A DNA stretch of 64,000 nucleotides from Clostridia bacterium (GTDB taxonomy: Bacteria; Bacillota; Clostridia; Oscillospirales; QAKW01): the NCBI GenBank assembly GCA_017937065.1, contig JAGBEI010000031.1, positions 1 through 64,000 on the forward strand, written 5' to 3'. This document shows positions 41,588 through 50,192 of this stretch, one piece after another (the first letter of the stretch is position 1; every line of letters begins with the position of its first letter). Under the pieces are notes generated by a model. It was not told the DNA's origin. It saw nothing but the letters and a program-made list of their open reading frames with translations, and did not search any database. The position numbers were made by a program, and so were the translations under genes.

Positions 41588-42763
41588 TTATATTTCGGGA
41601 ATTTCGATTTTGATTTCACAGCCCTTTTCGGACGATTTTGCAATACCGTCCAGAATAGCCTGGTTGTATATAATCTGAGATGTGGGAACAGGTGCGGGTG
41701 TGCCGTTTTTGCATGCGTCAAGGAAGGAGCGGATTTTCATGTCAAACAGCGACGGTGCGCCGTCCTTTGCCTTAATAATCGGAATTTCGGTTTCCACCTG
41801 CATACCTGCGACCTCATGGTAAATCTTCATCGGACCGCCGACAGTGCCGTTCCAGCACTCGGTTGAGGGAATCCGCAGACCGCCTTCGGTTCCGAGAATA
41901 ATTGTATCACCGGGAGTATCCATATTCATCGCCCAGGCAATACGGAAGTCAAGAATAATATCGCCCTCAAGGCGTACAAACGCCGCCGCAAAGTCGTCAA
42001 CACCGAACACCTTGGCATATTCAGGGTGCTTGGGATATGTTTTCTCGCTCTTGCCGAAGAAATCGGACTTATAGCCCGAAACGGTAAGCGGCTTGGGATA
42101 GCCGATTGCGTTGAGCACCATATCAAGCGAGTAGCAGCCGATGTCACCCAGAGCGCCGATACCGCCCGTATTCTTGTCAATAAAGGTTGTTCCGAACGGA
42201 GTCGGAATACCGCGGCGTCTGCCGCCGCCCGTCTGTATATAGTAGATTTTGCCGAGAACGCCGCTCTCAACAATCTCTTTAATTTTCTGCATATTTGCGT
42301 CGAGACGCGGCTGAAAACCGATAGACAAAACCTTGCCTGACGCCTTTTCCGCCTTCATTATCTCAACTGCTTCTTCGGTGGTGACACACATCGGCTTTTC
42401 AAGCAAAACGTGTATACCCTTGCCGAGAGCGTAAATTGTAGGCGCAGCATGCTGACAGTTATATGTACAAACGCTTACTGCGTCCAGCTTTAAGCTTTCA
42501 TCGTCAAGCATAGCCTGATGGCTCTCGTAGCATTTGACGTTTTCAACGCCCCATTTTTCAAAAAATTTCTTCGCCTTGCCGGGGACAAGATCCGCGCCCG
42601 CTACAATATCAACATCCGGCATTTTAAGATAGCTTTTTATATGTGCGTCCGCTATCCAGCCGGTACCGATTATACCGATACGCATACGCTTGCTTGTATC
42701 AACCTCTGCCGCGCCTGACTGATCCTCTTTAAACTGATTAAGAATTGCATCATCTTTTCCCAT
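41588..42763 (-). CDS. Gfo/Idh/MocA-family NAD(P)-dependent sugar oxidoreductase
   Basis: A 391-residue oxidoreductase. The Rossmann start IGIIGTGWIADAHIKSYLKM (about 28-47), VSVCTYNCQHAAPTIYALGK and VLLEKPMCVTTEEAVEIM (EKP motif near 118) define the family. GGIGALGDIGCYSLDMVLNA gives the usual Asp/His-region substrate site. Typical substrates are sugars, inositols or derivatives. It is coupled to the sugar isomerase 14 bp upstream, which suggests an oxidise/epimerise pair in hexose or inositol catabolism. A 25-residue acidic N-terminal extension precedes the domain. Confidence 0.9.
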   Translation of the reverse strand: MGKDDAILNQFKEDQSGAAEVDTSKRMRIGIIGTGWIADAHIKSYLKMPDVDIVAGADLVPGKAKKFFEKWGVENVKCYESHQAMLDDESLKLDAVSVCTYNCQHAAPTIYALGKGIHVLLEKPMCVTTEEAVEIMKAEKASGKVLSIGFQPRLDANMQKIKEIVESGVLGKIYYIQTGGGRRRGIPTPFGTTFIDKNTGGIGALGDIGCYSLDMVLNAIGYPKPLTVSGYKSDFFGKSEKTYPKHPEYAKVFGVDDFAAAFVRLEGDIILDFRIAWAMNMDTPGDTIILGTEGGLRIPSTECWNGTVGGPMKIYHEVAGMQVETEIPIIKAKDGAPSLFDMKIRSFLDACKNGTPAPVPTSQIIYNQAILDGIAKSSEKGCEIKIEIPEI

Positions 42764-42777
42764 TGTTAGTCTCTCCT

Positions 42778-43590
42778 TTAATAACCGAGTATTTTAAGAT
42801 AATCTCTTGCCATTTTTATGGATTCAAGCGGAGTTTTGCCCATTGTCGCGCTGTCCTGCTCGACAATAACCCACTGTGCACCCGCTTTTTCGGACGCTTC
42901 AAGAATAGACGGCCATTCCTGCACGCCGAAACCGACAGGACGCAGTTCAAAAGTGCTTGAAGTCTCCGCCTTATCGCTTTTTCCGATAAGTCCGTACATA
43001 TTTTCGCTCTTTGAACCTTTGAAATCCTTTAAATGCACCAACGGCGAGCGGTTTGCATATTTCATGATATACTGTGCGGGGTCTTCTCCGCCGACCTTGA
43101 CCCAGCATGTATCCAGCTCAGTCTGAAGATAATCAGCCGAAATGCTGCTGTAAAGAATATCCAGCGCATACTCCTGTCCGACCTTTACAAACTCAAAATC
43201 ATGGTTATGGTACAAAAGCTGAATACCCTGCGCCTTTGCCTCCTTGCCTATCGCCTCGATATCGGCAATCGTCTTATCAAAATCACCGCTGCCCGGACGA
43301 TCCTCCTTGTCAAGATAAGGCACTGCTATCCATTTGCAGCCGAGTGTTACATAGTCTGCAATAACGCCCTTTGCATCACGCCGCAAATCCGCAAAAGGAA
43401 CATGCGCCGAAACAGCGGTAAGACCTATCTCGTCCAGCATGGCTTTTATGTCGGCGGGACTGTTGCCGTAAAGACCTGCAAACTCCACACCGTCATAACC
43501 CATATCCCTGATTTTTTCAAGGGTCGCGCGAAGATCCGCCTTGGCGTCATCGCGCACCGAATATACCTGAACGGCTACCGGTAATGACAT
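42778..43590 (-). CDS. Sugar phosphate isomerase/epimerase (xylose-isomerase-like TIM barrel)
   Basis: A 270-residue AP-endonuclease-2-superfamily barrel. It starts MSLPVAVQVYSVRDDAKADL, has IRDMGYDGVEFAGLYG, LYHNHDFEFVK and TELDTCWVKVGGEDP and ends in QWVIVEQDSATMG, with Glu, His, Asp and Glu metal ligands in family order. It is the first gene of the operon with the Gfo/Idh dehydrogenase. The ATG at 43590 follows GGAGG. A decayed second copy of this gene and its promoter flanks the glycoside hydrolase gene at 44254-46410. Confidence 0.88.
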   Translation of the reverse strand: MSLPVAVQVYSVRDDAKADLRATLEKIRDMGYDGVEFAGLYGNSPADIKAMLDEIGLTAVSAHVPFADLRRDAKGVIADYVTLGCKWIAVPYLDKEDRPGSGDFDKTIADIEAIGKEAKAQGIQLLYHNHDFEFVKVGQEYALDILYSSISADYLQTELDTCWVKVGGEDPAQYIMKYANRSPLVHLKDFKGSKSENMYGLIGKSDKAETSSTFELRPVGFGVQEWPSILEASEKAGAQWVIVEQDSATMGKTPLESIKMARDYLKILGY

Positions 43591-43619
43591 AACTTTTTCC
43601 TCCAAGTTGTATTTACTAT

Positions 43620-43648
43620 ATATTAACTCATCGGTTTTCGTTTTTCAA
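43620..43648 (-). promoter_or_regulatory. Promoter of the isomerase/dehydrogenase operon
   Basis: Minus strand TTGAAA (43648-43643), 17-base spacer, TAATAT (43625-43620). The same promoter, slightly changed, recurs at 46599-46627. Confidence 0.6.
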
Positions 43649-43694
43649 GATATTTTTTACAAAAGATATCCGTGAGTTGTTATCTTGGCATTTG

Positions 43695-44110
43695 ACAAAC
43701 AACTGCAAGGATGTTTCTCGGAATCTGTGGGAAAGTATTGGATTCCAGTCTACAATATTCTTAAAACCAACTTCAAAACTGTTTGCCGCACCCTAAATAT
43801 GTCAAAGCGATTCGCGGCAAGAAAGACGCTGAGTGGATTGCGGACATTTTCAGACACGACCTTGTATGGGGTAGCTTTATTCCTCCTAACTCCGCATTGA
43901 AAAAGCACATGGGGGAGACACAAAAAAAGCAATTATTGCTATCGCAAGAATGTTACTGACTGCTATCTACAACGTTCTCAAAAAAACGTAAGCCTTACAA
44001 TCCGGAACTGTATCAAAAATCCAATATATCTCATGAACACCGTTATGTTTCTGCAAAAGAAGCAATTTTTATTTTCCAAAGACAGAAATATTTGGTTTCT
44101 TCTCCAACAT
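43695..44110 (+). mobile_element. Degenerate IS110-family transposase remnant
   Basis: Fragments in three frames read as an IS110 transposase: NNCKDVSRNLW then VGKYWIPVYNIL, KYVKAIRGKKDAEWIADIFR followed by HDLVWGSFIPP, and after a large internal deletion AIIAIARMLLTAIYNVLKK and YNPELYQKS. Frameshifts and stops interrupt it and the catalytic middle is missing, so it is inactive. It lies between the intact isomerase operon promoter and the 3' remnant of the duplicated isomerase gene. Confidence 0.8.
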
Positions 44111-44203
44111 AGGCTTTAGCAGTTTCATATCTTGTCCGACAACATTTTGGGGGTCTGCTCTGTTATATCTTTTTTCTATTGCATCTGTATTTGATTTTCA
44201 GAC

Positions 44204-44257
44204 TTAGTCTCTCCTTTAATAACCGAGTATTTCAAGATAATCTCTTGCCATTTTTAT
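44204..44257 (-). pseudogene. 3' remnant of a duplicated sugar isomerase gene
   Basis: These 54 bp match 42766-42819 (the end of the intact isomerase gene and the bases after its stop) with one mismatch seen. The match stops exactly where the glycoside-hydrolase-like gene ends, and that gene takes its stop codon (44256-44254) from the remnant. Confidence 0.85.
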
Positions 44258-46410
44258 AATATTTCAAATATTTGCATACGCTGTGGCAATATATCTGTAT
44301 CTATTACCGTTACATTTTCATATACCTTGCCTGTAATGACATCTTTTACTGTCATTTTCTCAAGTAGGGTAATTTTATTTACATTACAGTCGTGAGTAAA
44401 CACACCCACCATCCTGTTATCCGCATAAATGGTACAGGGCACCTCGGTATAAATATGTACACCGCTGTTTTTAAAGATTTCACGAAGCTGTTTAATCCTT
44501 AACATAGGCTCACAGGCAAAATAGCTTATACCGCCGAATTCATTATCTCGTTTCGCGAAAATCGTTTCACCGTCAAATGAGATGAGCGGTGTCACTCCCT
44601 CAAGATCGTTAATACGGATAGGCGTGAAGTCCTTATCAATATCACTGTATATATAATCAGAGTAGCCTGTACTTTCTCTTATGCTGAAACCTGTTATTTT
44701 CCGAACATTGTCGATAGAATATATAGGCGCTTGTATTCCGCTTGCGTAATTCCAGATAATACTTGTACCCTTGTTTATTCTTGTCTTTATTTTATCCCAC
44801 AAATCAAAGGGTATATGTGTAGTGTTTAAAAATACTATGGTTTTATACTGTTCAAGCGGTAGCGAGAGCAGATCTTTTAAGCGGAAAAGGTCGGTAGATA
44901 CGCCCGCAAGCTTTGCTTCACGTTCAAATCGTTTCATAAGTCCATGATTAAGGCCATAGCTTACTTTACTGTACATAATAGAGCTTTCGTCGACAACCAA
45001 CAGCACCTCGCTGTTAGTTTTGTGCTGTTTTTTATTGACACGGATTTGCATATCTGACATAAGCTTTATGTTATGCATAATTTCGGGATGGTCAAACCAC
45101 CCTTCACCCAAATCCATCCACCAAAAGTTTTGGTTCCCTGTTATATTTTTAGAAAACTCTCGCCATAAGACAGTAAGCGTTTCCGCCATATTGTGAGTCA
45201 TATCGCTGGTATTCCGTCTATCAAGATGAGTTCTGTTATCCACCTCGTCAATCCAAATCTTTTTGCGGTTGTAGGAGCGGGTAGGTCCTTGCTCCGAACC
45301 AGGTTCCCCTACTGTATGGTATGAGTATGCCTTAGGGGAACACAGAAAGTCGATATGTTTCGAATTAAGAATTCTTTCAACAGCAAGATGTCCCGAATGA
45401 GATGCCTGCGGATGCACGAGATAGCCGTAAAAGGTGCCTGCCACCTTATCACAGGTATCATGGACAATCTTACCGAAATACTCAATGGCATCCACTGTGG
45501 TTTTTGCTAAAAACTCGTTATAATCACACATTAACGGACAGTTTTCATAATAGTTATCCGAAAGCGAATCGGTGACCATATATCTTTCCATGGGCGGGAT
45601 TGGCTTAATATCCGACAAGTCAAAATCCTTTTTCAGTTTCCAATCACAACGAAGCTGACTCTCACCACCGTGCTTTTGTATAGCCCACTTGATAAACGCT
45701 TTTCTGTGGCTGATGCCGTAATCACCCCTGTAGGGCGTTTTGCCCGGTCGTGTTGTGCCCCACAAATTATTTTCACCAAGCCTGCCAAAAGCGATTTGAT
45801 AGCCGATAATCTGCTTGCTGTACGGTCCGTTTTCCAAACGCTCGATTATTTTTTTCAGGGTAACGCCTGCATCTTGAAGCCATTTCTGCGAAGAAAAACT
45901 CTGCAAACAAATTTTATGTCCCATATTCGGACGTGTATCTACAAAGCTTCCGTCGCCGCCGTTTAACGGATAGCCGTTAGGATTTTCCACTCCGTGCCAG
46001 TCATGGTCGGGAGTGTCAACAAGTGCACTGATTTCCATAGCTGTTTCGGGACCATCCCAAAAAACAAAAACCTCCTCGGGATTTTCCCTGCACCACGCTG
46101 TAGGCGGGTTAAGCTTTATCCGCGGAAAGTATAACCTGTCAGGTGCATCCTTTAAAACAGCCTCGACAGTTTTGTCAGTAGCAGTGTAGTTGTACTCATC
46201 AATACCTACCCAACCACTGTGCAGTATAGACGAGTGTATTCTTACACCCGAGCTTTCAAAATCGTCATGCACCCTGCGATAGCCTGTATAGTTGTGACTG
46301 AATATTACAGGCTCACCATCCTTCATGAGAGGTGGGTCGTAACCAAAGCCTACTCTTGAAAAGAAAATAGGCTCGTTTTGTAGTATTGTTTTAATTTCGT
46401 CCCTGTTCAT
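44254..46410 (-). CDS. Large glycoside-hydrolase-like protein (GH42/clan A-like)
   Basis: A 718-residue cytoplasmic protein (no signal peptide). The first two thirds look like a (beta/alpha)8 glycosidase: FFSRVGFGYDPPLMKDGEPV, IIGYQIAFGRLGENNLWG, FLCSPKAYSYHTVGEPG and IWIDEVDNRTHLDRR, with candidate acidic residues in IDEVD. From about 480 (SEVLLVVDESSIMYSKVSYG, then KTIVFLNTTHIPFDLWDKI) it resembles the trimerisation domain of GH42 beta-galactosidases. I cannot assign a family firmly or name the substrate. It replaced most of a duplicated isomerase gene and sits downstream of that gene's copied promoter, and by eye it is more AT-rich than its neighbours, suggesting transfer. Confidence 0.6.
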   Translation of the reverse strand: MNRDEIKTILQNEPIFFSRVGFGYDPPLMKDGEPVIFSHNYTGYRRVHDDFESSGVRIHSSILHSGWVGIDEYNYTATDKTVEAVLKDAPDRLYFPRIKLNPPTAWCRENPEEVFVFWDGPETAMEISALVDTPDHDWHGVENPNGYPLNGGDGSFVDTRPNMGHKICLQSFSSQKWLQDAGVTLKKIIERLENGPYSKQIIGYQIAFGRLGENNLWGTTRPGKTPYRGDYGISHRKAFIKWAIQKHGGESQLRCDWKLKKDFDLSDIKPIPPMERYMVTDSLSDNYYENCPLMCDYNEFLAKTTVDAIEYFGKIVHDTCDKVAGTFYGYLVHPQASHSGHLAVERILNSKHIDFLCSPKAYSYHTVGEPGSEQGPTRSYNRKKIWIDEVDNRTHLDRRNTSDMTHNMAETLTVLWREFSKNITGNQNFWWMDLGEGWFDHPEIMHNIKLMSDMQIRVNKKQHKTNSEVLLVVDESSIMYSKVSYGLNHGLMKRFEREAKLAGVSTDLFRLKDLLSLPLEQYKTIVFLNTTHIPFDLWDKIKTRINKGTSIIWNYASGIQAPIYSIDNVRKITGFSIRESTGYSDYIYSDIDKDFTPIRINDLEGVTPLISFDGETIFAKRDNEFGGISYFACEPMLRIKQLREIFKNSGVHIYTEVPCTIYADNRMVGVFTHDCNVNKITLLEKMTVKDVITGKVYENVTVIDTDILPQRMQIFEIL

Positions 46411-46482
46411 TATAGCATAATTCTCCTTAACTCCTTTGGTGTTTTTGAAGAAATATAAGCCGGTAGTATATCAAACATATTA

Positions 46483-46570
46483 CAGCCGAGTGTTACATAG
46501 TCTGCAATAACGCCCTTTGCATCACGCCGCAAATCCGCAAAAGGAACGTGCGCCGAAACAGCGGTGGCAT
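46483..46570 (-). pseudogene. 5' remnant of a duplicated sugar isomerase gene
   Basis: 46483-46565 matches 43338-43419 of the intact isomerase gene almost exactly and still encodes TAVSAHVPFADLRRD in one frame. It is then joined to the start codon region after a deletion of about 160 bp between two CGGT sequences, so the ATG at 46570 now reads out of frame. The copied Shine-Dalgarno (GGAGG) is intact. Confidence 0.85.
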
Positions 46571-46598
46571 GACTTTTTCCTCCAAGTTGTACTTATAT

Positions 46599-46627
46599 AT
46601 AATAACTCATCGGCTTTCGTTTTTCAA
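46599..46627 (-). promoter_or_regulatory. Duplicated isomerase promoter upstream of the GH-like gene
   Basis: Minus strand TTGAAA (46627-46622), 17-base spacer, TATTAT (46604-46599). It matches the promoter at 43620-43648, with a changed -10 box closer to consensus. It probably drives the glycoside-hydrolase-like gene. Confidence 0.6.
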
Positions 46628-46693
46628 ACTATTTTATTAACTTCAACTCGTTTATTTCAGAAAATTAACATGATTAATACATGCCGTTATGAA

Positions 46694-46722
46694 ATATGTT
46701 TTGTCAAGTTGACAAAACATAT
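46694..46722. promoter_or_regulatory. Perfect 29-bp palindrome, candidate operator
   Basis: Left arm 46694-46707 and right arm 46709-46722 are perfect inverted repeats (14 bp each, core TTTTGTCAA-G-TTGACAAAA) about one central base. It contains the -35 hexamer of the plus-strand promoter. There is no T run, so it is unlikely to be a terminator. Confidence 0.75.
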
Positions 46723-46737
46723 ATAATGTAATAATAT
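46709..46737 (+). promoter_or_regulatory. Promoter of the frameshifted lipoprotein gene
   Basis: TTGACA (46709-46714, inside the palindrome), 17-base spacer, TAATAT (46732-46737). A perfect TATAAT also occurs at 46722-46727. Confidence 0.55.
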
Positions 46738-46811
46738 ATTACAAGAAATGAGGCTATTTATAATTATTATATAAAATTATAACAAATATTTAACGAAAAA
46801 GGATAACTTGT

Positions 46812-47936
46812 ATGAAGCAACATCACCTTATAAAGGCGATATACATTATCATTATAATCTTTTCACTATGCTCCTGCAAACATACCGAAGAACCGGATAA
46901 CTACGGCATTACAGTTGATTTTTTCATGCACCCTGAAGGAAACGGCAATTATGACAGCTGGCGCTTTATATATGACAAAGAAAAGAACACTGCGATTGCC
47001 TCCACAAACGAAAATATAAAATTAGGCGCGAGAAACACATCGTATCTTGATTCTGCATATTCCGAACAGATTCTTGCATTGAAAGAGTCAAAACAGCTCG
47101 GTCAATTCAACGATTACAGATGCTTCGGCAATACGGAGCTTGCCCTGTTTTGGAACTGGGGGGCAGATCAAAAGAATACTCTTATTTTCATACAGAACGG
47201 AAACCCCGAGCTTATAGAAATTTCACGCGGGGACGATGTGGCATTTTTATATTTTGATGAAAATAAAAATACAGTGTATCTCAAATCATATATAACCTGG
47301 AAAGAGGAGTCGGCGGAATATTCAGGCTCTGTCTTTGCAGTTGACCTGACTGCAAAAAAGGTTACGGAACATAATATTTGCGTTTATAACGATCAACTGG
47401 CAAAGAAATATAAAATTGACAGTCAGAGACAGCACCCGTTTTCGGAGTGGGAATTTCTTACTAATCCTGCGGCGTTGTGTGTAATACCTGACAATGATTG
47501 TTTGGCAATGTGCGTAACGTTCGCGCCCCTTATACCGGAAACCGAAACAATCATTGCTACAAATCTTCTCATAAAATACGATTTAACTTCAAAAAGTATT
47601 GTCAATCTGAAAGTAGCAGATGAAACCATATGCCATTTTCAAAAAACAGATTACGGATATTTAACTTTCAGTCAAGACATAAACAGAACGGGAATCGCAG
47701 CAACAAGTTTCGTACAGCGCATATGGATGAGCAGATACGACGAAGATTTTAATCTGATTGACACAGCCGAAATAAACTGCGATAAGTTCAAGGACTGCAA
47801 CAATGTACTTGTATACGGTCAGAAAAACGACATATTTATGGTCGGATCTAATATGAAAAAAACTCAAATATACTGGCGCATTACGATATACTGTCGGGCA
47901 AGCTGGAATACTCAAAGTATATGCCGGACGGTTTAA
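46812..47936 (+). CDS. Predicted lipoprotein with apparent -1 frameshift at an A7 run
   Basis: A 374-residue protein, function unknown. The signal (KAIYIIIIIFSLCSC) has a lipobox Cys, then a beta-rich region resembling a propeller-type extracellular domain (SGSVFAVDLTAKKV, TNLLIKYDLTSKSIVNLKVA). After the run of seven A at 47856-47862 the sequence becomes unlikely (KTQIYWRITIYCRASW). A -1 shift there restores NILAHYDILSGKLEYSKYMP and a natural end at 47995, adding a further propeller-like strand repeat. Either the gene is broken by a lost A, the frame is restored by slippage, or the base is a sequencing error. GGATAA precedes the start. Confidence 0.6.
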   Translation: MKQHHLIKAIYIIIIIFSLCSCKHTEEPDNYGITVDFFMHPEGNGNYDSWRFIYDKEKNTAIASTNENIKLGARNTSYLDSAYSEQILALKESKQLGQFNDYRCFGNTELALFWNWGADQKNTLIFIQNGNPELIEISRGDDVAFLYFDENKNTVYLKSYITWKEESAEYSGSVFAVDLTAKKVTEHNICVYNDQLAKKYKIDSQRQHPFSEWEFLTNPAALCVIPDNDCLAMCVTFAPLIPETETIIATNLLIKYDLTSKSIVNLKVADETICHFQKTDYGYLTFSQDINRTGIAATSFVQRIWMSRYDEDFNLIDTAEINCDKFKDCNNVLVYGQKNDIFMVGSNMKKTQIYWRITIYCRASWNTQSICRTV

Positions 47937-47996
47937 TTGCAGATTGCAGGCTGATACAGAAAAGCGACGGAAAAATTATTAATCTCCAGGCTTAAC

Positions 47997-48026
47997 AAAA
48001 AGCGGCGGGTACCCGCCGCTTTTTTA
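47997..48026. terminator. Terminator between the lipoprotein and LtaS-like genes
   Basis: Palindrome AAAAAGCGGCGGGT / ACCCGCCGCTTTTT, followed by further T on the plus strand. Convergent genes share it. Confidence 0.88.
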
Positions 48027-50036
48027 TTTAAGCACCTTTGCATAATAGTCCGTGTCCATAATTTTTATAGAATACTTTTCCTTGGCAAGCACAGCCGAGC
48101 TCATTTTTTTGACGTACTCCTCTTGCTGCTCCTCGGAGAGCGCGCAGTCCGCTGACGGCGTAAATGTCTTGCTGTAAGCATTATATGCGCCCTGCGCCGT
48201 TATCCAGTGGTTTGATCCGATTGTGCCGACGCTGTTTAGAATTACGGGGCTGTCACTGTCCGAAAGAATGTCAGAGCCCATCATAAGACGTGAATCATAC
48301 TCCAGTCCGAAAAGGTTGGACAGCGTCGGAAGTATATCAATAGCCGAGCAGGGCTTTGACACACGCACAGGCTCCTCCATCGACGCACTCCACAGAATAA
48401 ACCCGTTACGGTACAAATCAAAATTATTGCGTATACCCTCTGCCTCCAGTCCGTACAGCTCGGCAAGCGCCGCGTCGTCCAGCGCATAGGGATAATGGTC
48501 GGCGCACATTGCAAAGACGGTGTTTTCCAGTACGCCCGCCGCGTCAAGCTGGTCTACAAGCGATTTTAGAGCGCGGTCAAGCTCTATCTGACAGGCATAG
48601 TATGCGCGTACACTGTCGCTTGCCTGCATATCCTTTACCAGCTCGCGGTTTTTATAGCACATCATATTGTCATTAAAGCTGTACTCGCAGTGCCCTGACA
48701 CTGTCATATAATAAATATGAAACGGCTGTCCGGAGCTTACAAATTCCGGACCGGTTATATCCATCATTTCAAGGTCGGATTCCGGCCAGCACTCCGTCAA
48801 ACCTTCAAGACCGTTGCCGATGCCTTTATAATCATAGCCATATGCTGCATGCGCAAGATTTCTGCCGTAATAGGTATATGTATGGTTATGATAAGACTTT
48901 GTCAGATATCCGAGCTTTGAAAACTGGTTGCCCAAAGCAAACGGCCAGCTTTTATCACCCGCAAGCTTGAGAGCGGTTGCGGCGGTGTAAAAATTTCCGC
49001 TCGTAACGGCATATTCGCCCGACGCGGTAGAGCCGCCCCAAAGAGAGTTGTAGAAATTTTCAAAAATAAATCCCTCGCTTGCCATTTTGTAAAGCGTGGG
49101 CGTCAATACAGGGTCGATACATTTATTTGTAAAGCCCTCCAGCGTCAGTAAAATCAGATTTTTGCCCTCAAACATACCGGTATACTCGTTTTTGGCAGTC
49201 GGGGTACGGGAACTGAAATATTCATGCATCGCCTTTATCTCGCTGTCAGTTTCATTTGCAATCAGAGTTTCAAAATCAATATCCATTTTGTTATATTCTG
49301 TCGGTTTTGGCTGCTCATCGGACGGAGCTGATGTATCGTCGGGAATTTCCGTTTCGGCAAACGCGCCGACAGACGGCTTGAACATCATATACCTGAGCTC
49401 CAGGCATGTGTTGTGCAGCATACCGAAATTGTGCATGGCACTGTCTACGGAATAGCTGTCAAAATAGCTTGTTTTGTATCCGCTGTCAATAAATGTCAGA
49501 CCGATACCGGCTGCATTTAATAGAATAAACGCCGCCGCTGCCGATGCACCGAAAGCAAAACTTTTTCTTTCAAAATTCATAAGCCTTCTGCCGAAAATAC
49601 AAAGAAAGACAAGAGGAACAGCAAGAATCAGAATCATATACCACTGATGAAGCGTCGCCAGCGCACCTGACTTCCAAAAGTCGGTAAGACCCGACGCCAG
49701 ACCTATCGTCTGCCACAGAAAAAAATTCTTGAAAAACTTATAATATACAAGCTGAAAGCCGTAAAACACAAGCAAGACAGAAGATATGCAAACAGAAGTT
49801 ATAAACGCTGCCCTTCCCGGCAGAAAAGAAATGACGGCAGTTATCAGCGCACCCGCACCGAGTGCGAAAACCGCTACAAAAATCCACGAATTGTCAAAAG
49901 AAAAGCCGTAAACGGAAAGCTTGACCGCAATTTCCGAAAAAAGTATACTCAAAGGAAAAAACAGATAAAAAACCAAATCCCTTTTTTTATCTGTTTTTCT
50001 GTCAATATCAAAAATAGAAGGAGCTGTGCCGTACAT
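48024..50036 (-). CDS. LtaS-like phosphoglycerol transferase (sulfatase-fold membrane enzyme)
   Basis: Transfers glycerol phosphate from phosphatidylglycerol to build or modify lipoteichoic acid-type polymers outside the membrane. The 670-residue protein has five N-terminal helices (about 22-180), a linker and an extracellular sulfatase-fold domain. LLTLEGFTNK carries the metal ligand Glu300, WGGSTASGEYAV the nucleophile Thr337, and MCADHYPYALDD the Asp/His pair. All match LtaS catalytic residues. The substrate may be a different anionic polymer, because several paralogue types exist. Own promoter at 50071-50099. Confidence 0.87.
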   Translation of the reverse strand: MYGTAPSIFDIDRKTDKKRDLVFYLFFPLSILFSEIAVKLSVYGFSFDNSWIFVAVFALGAGALITAVISFLPGRAAFITSVCISSVLLVFYGFQLVYYKFFKNFFLWQTIGLASGLTDFWKSGALATLHQWYMILILAVPLVFLCIFGRRLMNFERKSFAFGASAAAAFILLNAAGIGLTFIDSGYKTSYFDSYSVDSAMHNFGMLHNTCLELRYMMFKPSVGAFAETEIPDDTSAPSDEQPKPTEYNKMDIDFETLIANETDSEIKAMHEYFSSRTPTAKNEYTGMFEGKNLILLTLEGFTNKCIDPVLTPTLYKMASEGFIFENFYNSLWGGSTASGEYAVTSGNFYTAATALKLAGDKSWPFALGNQFSKLGYLTKSYHNHTYTYYGRNLAHAAYGYDYKGIGNGLEGLTECWPESDLEMMDITGPEFVSSGQPFHIYYMTVSGHCEYSFNDNMMCYKNRELVKDMQASDSVRAYYACQIELDRALKSLVDQLDAAGVLENTVFAMCADHYPYALDDAALAELYGLEAEGIRNNFDLYRNGFILWSASMEEPVRVSKPCSAIDILPTLSNLFGLEYDSRLMMGSDILSDSDSPVILNSVGTIGSNHWITAQGAYNAYSKTFTPSADCALSEEQQEEYVKKMSSAVLAKEKYSIKIMDTDYYAKVLK

Positions 50037-50070
50037 AAAAATATCCCCGCTTGTAATTTTTGTTATATCT

Positions 50071-50099
50071 ATTATAATTAAACACCCGACAAATTACAA
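50071..50099 (-). promoter_or_regulatory. Promoter of the LtaS-like gene
   Basis: Minus strand TTGTAA (50099-50094), 17-base spacer, TATAAT (50076-50071). Confidence 0.65.
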
Positions 50100-50138
50100 C
50101 CTAATGTGACAAAAAAGTTATGTAAACTTTAAAAATAT

Positions 50139-50166
50139 AGCGACCGTGCAAAAAAGCACGGTCGCT
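50139..50166 (-). terminator. Terminator of upp
   Basis: An 11-bp stem (AGCGACCGTGC / GCACGGTCGCT) with an A6 loop, 27 bp after the upp stop. Confidence 0.85.
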
Positions 50167-50192
50167 TTAAACATCTGACAGTATATAAAAAT

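Noticed and set aside
46517-46726. 69-codon open frame upstream of the lipoprotein gene
   Set aside because: It lies over the isomerase remnant, its promoter copy and the palindrome, with no translation signal.
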